Source: Salminus brasiliensis (taxonomy: Eukaryota > Chordata > Actinopteri > Characiformes > Bryconidae). From it: 64,000 nt of DNA. Below are positions 26,051 through 38,000 of this stretch, piece after piece; position 1 is the first letter of the stretch; every line of letters begins with the position of its first letter. The stretch covers positions 27,133,209 to 27,197,208 of the forward strand of contig NC_132896.1 of NCBI RefSeq assembly GCF_030463535.1, written 5' to 3'. The position numbers were made by a program, and so were the translations under genes. Under the pieces are notes generated by a model. That model made no database searches and was not told the DNA's origin. It saw nothing but the letters and a program-made list of their open reading frames with translations.

Positions 26051-26395
26051 GTCATATTTGTGTATCTGTGTAATTCCTGTGATATCACTCTACCGTGTCA
26101 ATCTACAGGCTTCTTTCACTGTAGGTTCTGGTTCTGTATCTCTCAGCTTGTCAATAAACGCACACGTCTCGTGAAAGGGAGCTCCAAGCTCCAATTTGTA
26201 TTCACAGCAGTGGAGTAAAACTGAGTGAACTCTCCACCTGTAGGGGGAGCCCAAGAGCAGCTTCCGTATAACGCTGCTTTAAGAGAAGTAACGTGTCTAA
26301 ATCATTGAGTGGGTGTTAGGTAATATCATGTAGGCTGAAAGTATCTGTATCATGGATTTGATATTGGCAAAAAGTGGTCTAAAAATGAATGAAAT

Positions 26396-26512
26396 TAAAT
26401 TAAATTTAATTTAATTTAATTATTAATATAAATGAAATACATATATTTTTATTGTGTTATTTTTTAGATAGATAGATAGATAAATAGATAAATCAATAAA
26501 TCAATAAATAAC
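26396..26512. repeat. A/T-rich simple repeats, (AATTT)n and (GATA)n-like
   Basis: taaatttaatttaatttaat near 26400, then gatagatagata followed by aatcaataaatc repeats up to 26512, just upstream of the tcirg1 promoter. Confidence 0.8.
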
Positions 26513-26524
26513 AGGAATGCTGCG

Positions 26525-26534
26525 GTCACGTGAG
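26525..26534 (+). promoter_or_regulatory. tcirg1: CLEAR-like E-box upstream of tcirg1
   Basis: GTCACGTGAG matches the CLEAR motif (GTCACGTGAC) bound by TFEB/TFE3 at nine of ten positions. A CCAAT box sits 15-20 bp downstream (gaccaatgag, 26547-26556). It lies ~250 bp before the first splice donor. V-ATPase genes are established members of the CLEAR network, so this fits the gene. Binding is inferred. Confidence 0.6.
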
Positions 26535-26559
26535 TGACTCGTGGAATGTGACCAATGAG

Positions 26560-26785
26560 TGAACACTGACTGTGAGACGTTGGAAACGGGAAGTCGGCGG
26601 AGGAGCTGCGCGAGCTGCCGGTGAAACCCCGCTGTTTCACTCACAGGCTCCTCGAACACGGAGACCGGACTGACCGGAGCGGAGCAGACCGGAGAGACCC
26701 GTCTACACGGTCGAACCGAGCCGAACTGAGCTGAAGGGAGAGTGTGGGAGAAGTTCGCCATCTGTGTCTGGTTCTCTATCGGCGG
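26560..26785 (+). other. tcirg1: tcirg1 non-coding first exon (5'UTR), start approximate
   Basis: GC-rich, CpG-containing stretch ending at a good donor (cgg|gtgagt, intron from 26786). It splices plausibly to the acceptor ccatcttag at 28839, just before the tcirg1 ATG. The transcription start is not visible; 26560 is a rough bound. Confidence 0.5.
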
Positions 26786-27565
26786 GTGAGTGTTACTGCA
26801 GCGGTCCAATCACAACAACCCTCAGAGGAGGAACACAGACTCAGCTCCTCTGTGCTGTCAACTAAACTAGATAGATAGTTAGCTAAATCTATGCCTAAAA
26901 CTGCATGGAAGTTAGTTAGGTAGCTAGTTAGCTGGTTAGTTAGTTGGCTAGCCTGGGTGCTGGAGTGTGAAACGGTGTGAGGTAGCTATAGCTATAAAAC
27001 TGGCTTTCAGTTTTGCAACGAGTTAAGGCCTGACTGTCTTCTCCACGAAAACGAAACCGCAATAGTGGAAGTTGGAAAACCCTGATTTATCAAACTGATC
27101 TTTTTTTTTTAAGGCGGTTTAGAGAACATGAGCCTGACTTAAGGTGAAATACCTCTTTTTTGGGGGGAGAGGGGGGCAGGAGGTTAAATGAGTCCTCTTT
27201 ATAACAGACTATAGCTAGAAGCTGTGTCCAAAATGTGCAGAATGCAAATGAGGAGCTTGCCATGTTCCCTGTAAGAGGGGGGAACTAATCTGTGAATCTT
27301 TCAGAGGTACTACTCAGAGCCTGTCTGCATTCAAATCTACTAAACACATCTATAACGTGGGGAGGTTGATGTACTGTATGTACATGATCATGTTAATAAC
27401 TCTATAGGCGTATTGAAAGGTTCACAACAATGTTCCCAGCTTTTTTTTTCCCCCCCTAGCTGTAGTAGAGACACTATGGAGAGATTTCTGTCCCGGCTCA
27501 TGTGACACATCATGTCATGATAGTGCAGAGTCAGGCAAAAAGAGGTGGGTTTGAGACTAACCGAA

Positions 27566-28352
27566 TATACACTGTGTCCAGATGTTTTGGACAGCCCTTC
27601 TAATGAATGCATTTGGCTACCATTGCTGATGCAGACGTGCAAGTTCATGCACACACAGCGTGTCTAGTCCATATAGACAAGTAAAGGTGCATGTATTCGT
27701 CACTGTACAGTGTGGACTGTACAGCGAAATGTGTCCTCCGCATTTAACCCATCTGGTAGTGAACACACACTCACACACACACACACACACACGTGTTAGG
27801 GGCAGTGAGTACACACACACACCCAGAGCGGTGGGCAGCCAACTCCAGCGCCCGGGGAGCAGAGAGGGTAAAGGGCCTTGCTCAAGGGCCCAACAGTGGC
27901 AGCTTGCCGAGCCTGGGAATCGAACCCACAACCCTGTTATCGATATCCCGGCGCGCTAACCGCTGAGCCACCACTGCCCTTTAGTGTTGCATATAGAGGA
28001 GGAAACTCCGGACCAGTTAAACATGAACCTGTTGGCACCATTCCTAATGCTAGGCATGGGGTAGAAGGGTATAAACACAGTGGAGCTGTGCTCTCTGGAA
28101 TGATGGTTGGTGCTTCATCCAGTACTTTTGAGATGATTCGAGGAGTTGGGAATAGGGTAGGGTGGTGATCATACAATATCCCGACCTCACTAATGCTCTT
28201 GTTGCTGACTGCAATCAGATTCTCACAGCAATGCTCTGAAATGTAGTGAAAAGCTTTATCTGGACAGTAGACACTATTATTGCAAAACAAAACAAAGGCA
28301 CGATAAACACACTTACCTGAATGAGCTGGTGTCTCAATACTTTTGTCCATAC
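27566..28352 (-). mobile_element. MITE type 1, reverse, split by a SINE
   Basis: The left end (ccagatgttttggacagccc) and right end (caatacttttgtccatac) are inverted relative to each other. The body carries the reverse complement of the 16900 copy. The middle is interrupted by the SINE at 27682-27982. Lies in tcirg1 intron 1. Confidence 0.7.
27682..27982 (-). mobile_element. tRNA-derived SINE (type 1), nested in MITE
   Basis: Reverse-oriented copy of the 19481 element. B box complement ggaatcgaacc is at 27916-27926 and A box complement ccgctgagcca at 27960-27970. It includes a (CA)n run near 27765-27792 and the conserved tail at the left. The shared word catataga on both flanks may be the target-site duplication. 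Confidence 0.85.
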
Positions 28353-28842
28353 GGGGCCTGTATATTGGTCTTCATTTTTCAGTTGACACCAAAGAGAGCC
28401 CTAACCAGTATTGTATTTGTTTGGTAGATTTTATTATGCTATGACATGATATGTATTTCATTTAATTATTAGGGACATTAAAATATCACAAAGTTGAAGG
28501 CTATACCTCTATAAACAGTATATCACCTAGCACTATTTGAATCAGAATCCAATTCAGGAAATTTCTTTTGCTGCAGATTTTAAACGTAAAATACAAAAAC
28601 CCCTTTGTATAAGTGGTGGCTCTTCTGTGTTTTATGAAGGTTAGTTTTGTCACCAGACATGAAGCACAGTGGACTCGCAGCTGGTTATTATGCAGAAGTA
28701 AAGAGAAGAAGGAACCTGTCTGCTTACTACAGGAATTTCCATGATCAAACCCTTAGTAACAGACACAGGGGAACATGAGAAACTGGCATGTGATGAATGA
28801 GTGTTTGTGATAATGTCTCTCTGTCTGTCTCCATCTTAGGCG

Positions 28843-29040
28843 ATGGGATCCATGTTTCGCAGTGAGGAGGTGTGCCTGGTGCAGCTTTTCCTCCAGTCCG
28901 GTGCTGCCTACAACTGTGTCAGCGAGCTGGGAGAGCTGGGCATCGTAGAGTTTAGAGATGTGAGCGACCAGATTGTGATGCACATGCTCTCTCTCTCTCT
29001 GGCCATACCTTCCCCACTGTCTCACTTTGTGGCTTTCTCA

Positions 29041-29081
<41 letters not shown>

Positions 29082-32000
29082 ACACACACCATTCTTTTTC
29101 TCACCAGTGCAGCCATTTTGTGTTCAACATTGATTTGAAATAATTCTAAGCATCAAATACAGATGTGGGTAGAGTAGCCTAAAGCTAAATCACTGCAGGT
29201 TAAATATTTTACATACAGTGTCAAAAATGTACATAGACCCACTTAGGGTGTTTTTGTCCTGACCCACAAGTCTGCAACCTAGGCCTATTCTGGGCTTGAT
29301 CAGAGGAGGGGCTTATTATCAGTGGTTTGGTTTCACACTGACGAATTTCATATGAACTGTGGATCTGAGCGCAGTTTTGCAAAATGGTAGGGTCTAGGTT
29401 CATCCGTTATTGTTTTCATTATTTTCCTTAGGTAGAAGCACTTTAGCAGCAAAGTACAGTGCTTTTTGGAGTCTTGGCATTTCACCATGCAGGGGCACTT
29501 GCAAACAATGATCCGTTCTCATAGAAGATTGTTAGCTATGCAGATGATAAGTCAAAGGAGTCACATGACTTTCACACATAGTGTGAAAACTATTATTCGT
29601 TATTTATTCAGGGGTGCTGGAATTTGCAAAAAACTCAGAATCGCTAACCTTTTACCAAATTAAACACTCTAGACCCTGCCAAGCTCTTAACGTCATGTTA
29701 GTGATCATGATTGACTACAGCTGGTACCTTCTCTGTGCCCACATAAAAAAACAACTGTTATGCAGCATTCATTGGATTGACTAAAACGCAGTACATTGGG
29801 AAAGTTTGAGGAGCTCAAGGAGTGTCTTTTTGAGTGTTTTCTAAACAACTGCAGATTTCAAGATCATCATTTCAAACAGTTTCAGAGTTTTAAAAAGTTA
29901 CTTATTTAGTTATTTAGATATTGGGAGGTGTAGCCACTTTGCCATGGTCTGGAAGAAAATTATTACCCTTCTCTGAGAGAAAATGATGGTGTTTTTTTAA
30001 TACTATGACAGTTTTACTAGTGTTACTTATTTAATAAAAAAAAGCAATATGTCACCTTGATTACGGTATCACAATATATTGCAACATATTGAATCTTAAC
30101 TCCTGTATCATATCGCCAGATTCCTCACAATACACAGCCCTAGTGCTTCCCATTGTAATGCAGTCATGGTTTGCTTGTTTGCTTGCAGCTGAATCCAAAT
30201 GTGAATTCATTTCAAAGGAAGTTTGTCAGTGAGGTGAGGAGATGCGAGGAGCTGGAGAAAACGTTCAGTGAGTGCCTCAGGAGTCCCTAACCTTTTACCA
30301 AATTAAAAAGAGTGTCTGTAACTGATCTAACTTTCTTCTTTGTTCTCTCTTCTCAGCGTTTCTGGAGCAGGAGATTATGCGCTCCCTTTCTCCATCCCTC
30401 CGCTCACCCTTGCAGCAGCCAGTGCCCACCCCTCCAGCCCCCCAGCCCAGGGAACTGCTCACCATAGAGGAGGAGAGCGAACGCCTGGCTCGTGAACTCC
30501 GGGAGGTGTGTGTTTATGAATACGATGTGGCTGTGATGATGATGATGAAAGCTTTGTTTATTGTTGTTGTTTTTGTTATTTATGTACATTTGCTATTTGT
30601 CTTCTGCCACAGGTGTCCAGGAACAGAGATAGTATCCGTGCTCAGCTGAACCAGCTGTGTCAGTACAGAGGAGTGCTTACTCAAACACACTCGCTCACAG
30701 CCTCACAGGTCCAGACTACATCTCCCACCAGCCCTGTTTCACTGCTTGGCCATCCATTTTTAAGTCTGTAATGAGCCTGTTTGTGTGTGTGTTTGTATGT
30801 GTTCTTGTTTTAGGGCCCTCCACCCTCGTTTGATACCGGCATAATGGAGAACAGGCAGGATGTCAGGCTCAGTTTTGTTGCAGGTGTGGTCCACCCATGG
30901 AAGGTGCCGGCCTTTGAAAGGTTGCTGTGGCGAGCATGCCGAGGTTATATTATTGTGGACTTTCGAGAGATGGAGGAAAAGCTGGAACACCCTGATAATG
31001 TAAGGAGCTCCTCAGGATTATTATTAAAAGTTGGAAAAAGTAGTGATCTCCAAATACTGAGTGATTCTCTTTTTTTATTCAAAAACTGTCATTATCCCAC
31101 AATATGTTCTTGGAGATAAACTAAGAGCAGTCTTCTCAACACTTAAAGCGCATGAAATGGTGCATTGTTTTGTTGCATTTCTCTAGATTTTCATTGGTGT
31201 TGCTCTTTATAATGGCATATGTGTTATTTGGGAATTTGTGGGCAAGAGAGAAATCTTTCTTTTTTTAATTTTGTCTTTCAGGGCGAGATGGTGCAGTGGA
31301 CGGTCTTCCTCATCTCCTACTGGGGGGATCAGATTGGAGCGAAAGTGAAGAAGATCTGTGATTGGTGGGTATTTAGAGGTGTTTAATCTATAATAAAGGA
31401 ACGTCTAGACTGTTAGCTTCTCTAAATTAGGTCTAAAAAGCAGTTTAAATGGACTACACAGAACTGTGCAGACCAAGACAAGACAACCATTTGTGTTGGA
31501 AACAGATGTCCTTCTGCATTTAACCCATTCATTCAGTGAACACACAGGTGAGGGTGAGGGGCCTTGCTAATGGGCCCAGCAGTGGCAGCTCGCTGAGCCT
31601 AGGTATTGAACACATGATCCTGTCATTAAATAGCTCAATGCTCTAACTCTTGAGCCACCACTGCCCACTGACTGAGTAGGCGTTTCGTATGAGTGTCGAT
31701 TTAAAAACGGATATTACATATAGATCTGTAATCATCAACCAACGTGTTGCTAACTCCTCACTGTACTAACTCATGCACACAGGTTATCAGTGTAATTGTG
31801 CACAAAATGCAGAAATGCATCCATTTGCTGAACAACATTTAAATATATTCCATTAAAGGCACTATTTGGAAGCAAAAACACAATTATTGCTTTACTCTCA
31901 TTTGTAAGCCATTTGTAATTAAAACTAGTTTAATTTGCACAGATTGAATCTTTGTGTTTGGGGGTGGTACAAAGTTATTAAATGAGCTGAGTGTTCCTCC

Positions 32001-35000
32001 AAAGAGCTGCTTGTATCTCCCTGGTTGAATTTTACTTGGTCAGATTAGTTCGGATGATATATATAATATAATATATAATGTTTAACATATTTCACAGCTT
32101 CCACACGCAGATGTTCCCTTATGCAGAGAGCCAGGCAGAGAGAGAGGAGATTCTAAATGGACTGAAAACCAGAATTGAAGACATCAAATCAGTAAGTAAA
32201 AAGACTTTAAAAAGAAACCTAATCCAAAAAGCACTAGGCCAGGTTTCACCAAACCTGTTTGCTCACTGCAATGCTCTGACATGTTTTGTGGTGAAGAAGG
32301 AAACAAACCTTTTGGCCTTTCCTCATTTTTAAGCATTCTTTTTTCCCTCTCTTTGTTTTAGTGTTTCATGTCCCAAACCATTCTCTCCTGTCATCATTTT
32401 TCAACCTTAACTCTGTCTTTTAAACTTGTGTCTGTAGCTCATGGCTAGGTATCACAGATAATAATTTCCATGTGTTTAGAAAAGAGTAGATATGTTGACT
32501 TAATTCCCAAGCCAGTAGGAAAACGTTTCCCACTGTTTTGAGTCACAGGGAAACTCATCAACTCATGACTCTGGAGCAGCAGACAGCGATTAGGTGGAAA
32601 ACACTGGTCAAGCTTATGATTAGATTCCACAGTAATGCTTCAGATGCTTAAAGAGGCTTAGAATTGGACTTAGAATCACATTAATGTTTATGGTTATGGT
32701 GGTTACTTTAAAACCTTCTGAGAAGTTGAAACTTCATTTTTATAAGCATGCTATTTCAGCAGTGTGGATGCCAAATGTAAGTATATACCGTCCCATCTAT
32801 TTTCTCTCTCATAGGTGATGAATGAGACCGAGCAGTACCTGCAACAGCTGTTGATGCGGGCTGTGGCCGTACTTCCCCAGTGGCGTGTGCGTGTCCAAAA
32901 ATGCAAGGCCGTTCAAATGGTGCTGAACCTCTGTAGCCCTTCAGTCACAGAAAAGTGCCTGATTGCTGAGGCCTGGTGTCCAGTCAGACAGCTTCCTGCC
33001 CTGCAGAGTGCTCTGAGAGAGGGAGGGGTGAGTAATGTGGAGCCAGAACCCTTGTTTCACTAAAATGAAGGTATTGGCAGTGCTCAAGCATGAACCAGAT
33101 TACATCTTGTAAAACCAATCATGTTAACGGGTCCTTTTTAAATCATTGTTGGCCATACTGGATCACAAATTTCTGCTTACCTGCTCATGTTCTGCCGACA
33201 AATGCATTATTTTGTGGCTACTCTTGTGTTGTTGGCGAATTATTAAATTAAATTAAATTGGCTTAATTAGAAATTCTAGCACATTTAGAGTACAGTATTC
33301 ATTTCACATATAAATGTATTTATTTTTTCATTTAAGTTAAAAACTCGCCCTCTCGGATTCTATTGTGACCTTTGCATAGACGTTTTGTGCAAGTTACAAG
33401 CACTAAAATGGAAATGTGTTTACAGAAAAAAAACATTTTGCAGCTTGTTTCCATTAAAACATATATTTATATTTTTAATATAAAATTCGTGACTGCAAAA
33501 AGGCTGTCATTACGGTCTTACAAAAAAATTTAACTTTTAACATGTTGATCAAGAAAAGTTGTATTTGCATTGTTTCCATCTCTAATTTAATGAATGCCAC
33601 ATATTTGGTATTCTAGATGTCCCCATAGCCAGTCGATTAGGAACCTTTTTTTCAGTTTCTTTTCTTATTTATTCTATTTATTGATTGATTTTTATTTAAT
33701 CCAGAACCAGCACATGAAAATATTTCTTATTTTAGCTCTTACCATTTAGAATGGTCTTACTAGGGATGTCCTGATCAGGTTATTAACCTTCTTCTCCTGG
33801 TCTCCAAGCTCTATATATCCCCCAATTCTCAGTTCAACTGTGTCAAACAAACATCACACCCACCTCCACCCTGTCTACTCCATTCTTCCATCACTCACCA
33901 CACTGACTGGGACCCAGTTTCATGCACAGGCCACAGTCCAAGTTGACTTGGACTCCAAGCCAAAATATTCTTAGTTCGCCCTTCCATCTTTGGGTGTGCC
34001 TCACTAACAAATTAAGAAAAAATGATTGAGCTGTTGAAAGGAATTGGAAGTGACTGTGCTCATTGTCTGTTGTTCTATTTCTCTCTTTTCAGAGGAAGAG
34101 TGGTAGCAGTGTTGAATCCTTCTATAATCGTTTGCCTGCTGACACCTCTCCTCCTACCCTCTTTCCCACCAACTCCTTCACGGCAGGATTTCAGAATATC
34201 GTAGATGCTTATGGAGTAGCCAGCTATAGGGAGGTCAACCCAGGTAACTATGCACACAAGGATGTAAGCCACAGGTCATAGAGCTACATGGGTCTCGCAT
34301 TCCCTCTTTCTTCACCTTCTCTCCTTCTTTCTTTTCATGTCTTTAGCTGTGTACACCATCATCACTTTTCCATTCCTGTTCGCTGTGATGTTCGGGGATG
34401 TGGGGCATGGCATTATCATGACTTTAGCTGCACTCTGGATGGTACTGGAGGAGAAAGATCCCAAACTGAGGAACAACACCAATGAGGTGAAACACATATA
34501 TATGTACACACACACACACACACGTGTAACTCATTCATTCCTAGTTGATCACATATGCTTTTGTTAGACATTAAAGAGCTGGTTGTCCTACTTTTGTTGG
34601 GGTAACTGTCTCTACTATCTAGGGAGGGCTTTCCACTAGACTTTGGAGCATTAGTGAGGTCAGGGTGTTGGATAAGCATCACTCCTCACACCTCATCCCC
34701 ATCTCAACTCATTTCGGAGAACACTGTTTCATTGCTCTACAGAGCTTTATACCCTGATACACCTGGCATGGTGCCGATTAAGACTAGACAAGCTGTGTGT
34801 GTGCATTTGCACTTCTGTGTCAGCAATTGATGCGACTTGAAAACGCTCTAATGCTGTCTAATCGTAGGACCATCAGGAAATTGTATGCTTGAGTCTTGGT
34901 GATGCCACAGAGTGTGTAATTAGTCTTGCTCGATAGTGTCAAACTCTCGCTCTCATCCACACCATTTGTCATTTGGTTTTCTGCCTCATTTTATCTCCTC

Positions 35001-38000
35001 CAGATTTTTTTCAGTGTATATTTATATTTGTGTTTCAGATCTGGCGTATGATGTTTGGAGGACGTTATCTGATACTGTTGATGGGGCTTTTTTCTATCTA
35101 CACCGGAGCCATTTATAATGAGTGCTTCAGCAGAGGCCTCAGCACCTTTTCATCTAGCTGGCATGTTCGGCCCAACGCGCTGCACTACAACTGGACGTAT
35201 GTTACTGTCATACACACACCATTACTCTTTTATCACTACATAATTTTTTCTACAGAGTATAAGTCTGAGTAACACATTAAGATTGTTTGTTTTTCTTTTT
35301 GCTAGTGATGAGACTTTCAGGGTTAACCCCTATCTCACGCTGGATCCAAATGTGACTGGTGTTTTTACTGGACCATATCCTTTCGGCATTGATCCGGTAA
35401 CTTTTTTTTCCTAATTTGAAAATATTTTAAAGCTTTATTGATCTTTTATTTTAGTTTTATGCTGTGGGGCTTATATCCTTTAGCATAATGAAGGAAGTGA
35501 TTTTTCTTTTGGTTACACACAGTACATTTACCATCACAGGTTTAAAAAAAAAAAAAAAAAGCCAGTTTCATTACATAAAGTGTAAAATATCTTTAGTATC
35601 TTGTGCAGGTTTGTCTCAGGTTTTAAAATAATAGACTGAAAATGATCACACTTTAAAAAACACTTTTTAAATGAAGAGATGTAATGAAATTTGTAGATCA
35701 TTAAATCGTCATAAAATAAATGTCCAGGATACGTCTTTGTTTAAAAGCTCAAATCAAATCTTGAAGCAGCGGACTTGGGGTGTTGTTAAATTTCAATGGT
35801 TAACAGTAAACAAAGAATTTACAATTCATAAAATAGAATTGTGATATGAATAAACAAGAGGGTGTTAACACCAGCATAATTAATGATGCAGAAGAAACTC
35901 ATGGTCATCAGAGCCTTCTCACACCTGGTCTTTTTGAGATGAGCTAGTCTGCAACCTCAAGGCCACTTGAACAATGTTTCACTGTATCTGCTAGCTAGCC
36001 TTTGGGAGTGGAAACGGAAGATAAGTCCTTGACACAGAGCTGGGGAGTACCTAAACTACAGCCTCTATGTGTGAATTAAAAGATCTTAAATTTATGAGTA
36101 ACCCACCTCACATAAAAATACATGCATATATCATGAGAATATGGGCGATGGGCCCAGTTATGTTAATGCTGTATGTCATAAGTGAGGTTACACTGGTTGC
36201 AAATATCATACTTGACATTATTGGTAACAAAACCACAAGTACAGTGTTGTGATCCCAGTAAATAGGATGCTTTAATGTATTGGCTTCTTTATTTATTTAA
36301 TGTATTGAATACATGGGTTGCTTACTAGTTATTTCTGTTATATATAGTTTATCATTATCTGTTAGTGATGCATTAGCTGAAATAATTTTCATTCTTTCTT
36401 GTTATGTTTTTGAATTATCTTTGCTGTTAAACTAGAGTAAGTAAATTATTTTAGACATCCCTGAAGTAACTGAACTCTGTTCCACTCAGATCTGGGGACT
36501 GGCTAATAACCACCTGACATTCCTCAACTCCTATAAGATGAAAATGTCAGTCATCATCGGAGTCATCCACATGACCTTTGGGGTCAGCCTGTCATTATTC
36601 AACTACGTGTGAGTGTGCCCATGTGTGTTTATAGGAATACACCATTTTAGTCATACTTAAATTTGATGGTCCCAGGTGAAGGTGCTGCTGCTATGACCCA
36701 AAGTTCCTGGTTTGAATCCTGACTTATGCTGCCTGCCATCAGCAGCCGGAGCCCGAGAGTGCACAATTGCCCTGGCTCTCTCTCTGCTCACTCTTTCGCC
36801 ACATCACTTTAGAGTGATGCTGGCCAGCACGGGCATCTGCTAGCCGGTGCATCAGAGTTAGTTACCTGGTACGTTCCTTTGAGTGTGTTGGTTGCCCGAT
36901 TATCTTGCATCAGCGGCAGTTCGAAAAGGGGTGCTGGCAAGTTGTGCATATGTCAGTCTTCACCTTCCCAGTGCCTGGATCATTACATGTTAAGGCGGGT
37001 TGGGTAAAATAAAATTGATTGTTCTTTGTAGATTATCTACAGAATCTAAAGTCATTGACAATATATTTGGAGTTATTTTTAGAGTTAGGTTTAGGTTTTG
37101 GGTTGAAGTTAAGATTTGATCTAATACATTAGTTACATTCTAATAACCAATAGAATAAAATCAGTTCTTTGAAGGGGTGGATATATTGGGCAGCAAGTGA
37201 ACAGTCAGTTGGAGGTCCCACCTCATAACTTACAGGACTTACAGGACTGCTGGGAACATCTTAGTGCCCGATACCACAGCACCCCTTCAGAGGTCTTGTG
37301 GAGTCCATGCCGGCAATCGTCAGATCTGTTGTAGTGACACAAGGGGGGCCCACTCAATATTAGGCCAGTGGTGCTAATGTTATGATTGATTGTATATATG
37401 TAAAGTAGTCTAGTAACTGTATGTGTTTCTCTCTGTTTCTTTCCCACTCTGTAGACACTTCAGGGAGATAAGCAGTGTGTTTCTGGTGCTGATTCCAGAG
37501 TTGTTGTTCATGCTGTGTTTGTTTGGTTACCTCATCTTCATGGTGATTTTTAAGTGGGTGGTCTACGGTCCCATGGACTCAGACTCAGCACCCAGTATTC
37601 TCATCCACTTCATAGACATGTTCCTGTTTACAGAGAACAAAGATAACCCACCACTGTACCATGGCCAGGTTTGTGTATTTACTGTTTGTGAGTTACTTGT
37701 TTTCTTTTAACAGTGCAGTGCCATCCACACTTGTGTGGCTCCCTTGACAAGAATGCAAAAAGGATTGTGAATTTATTTATTAATTTATTTTTTTCTTTAA
37801 ATGTTATACCTCGCTGAAATGCTGGATATTTCATGTTCAGTGGAATTAACAAAGGTCACTTTTCCAAACTCCAATGTTATACTCCTCTGCATCAAGACTC
37901 TTAAAGACTTTTAAATTAATTAAAAAAATAAATAAAAAAATACTAACATTGCTAACAGCAAATTAAATTGCATAGCCATGAATGAACATAATATAAATTA

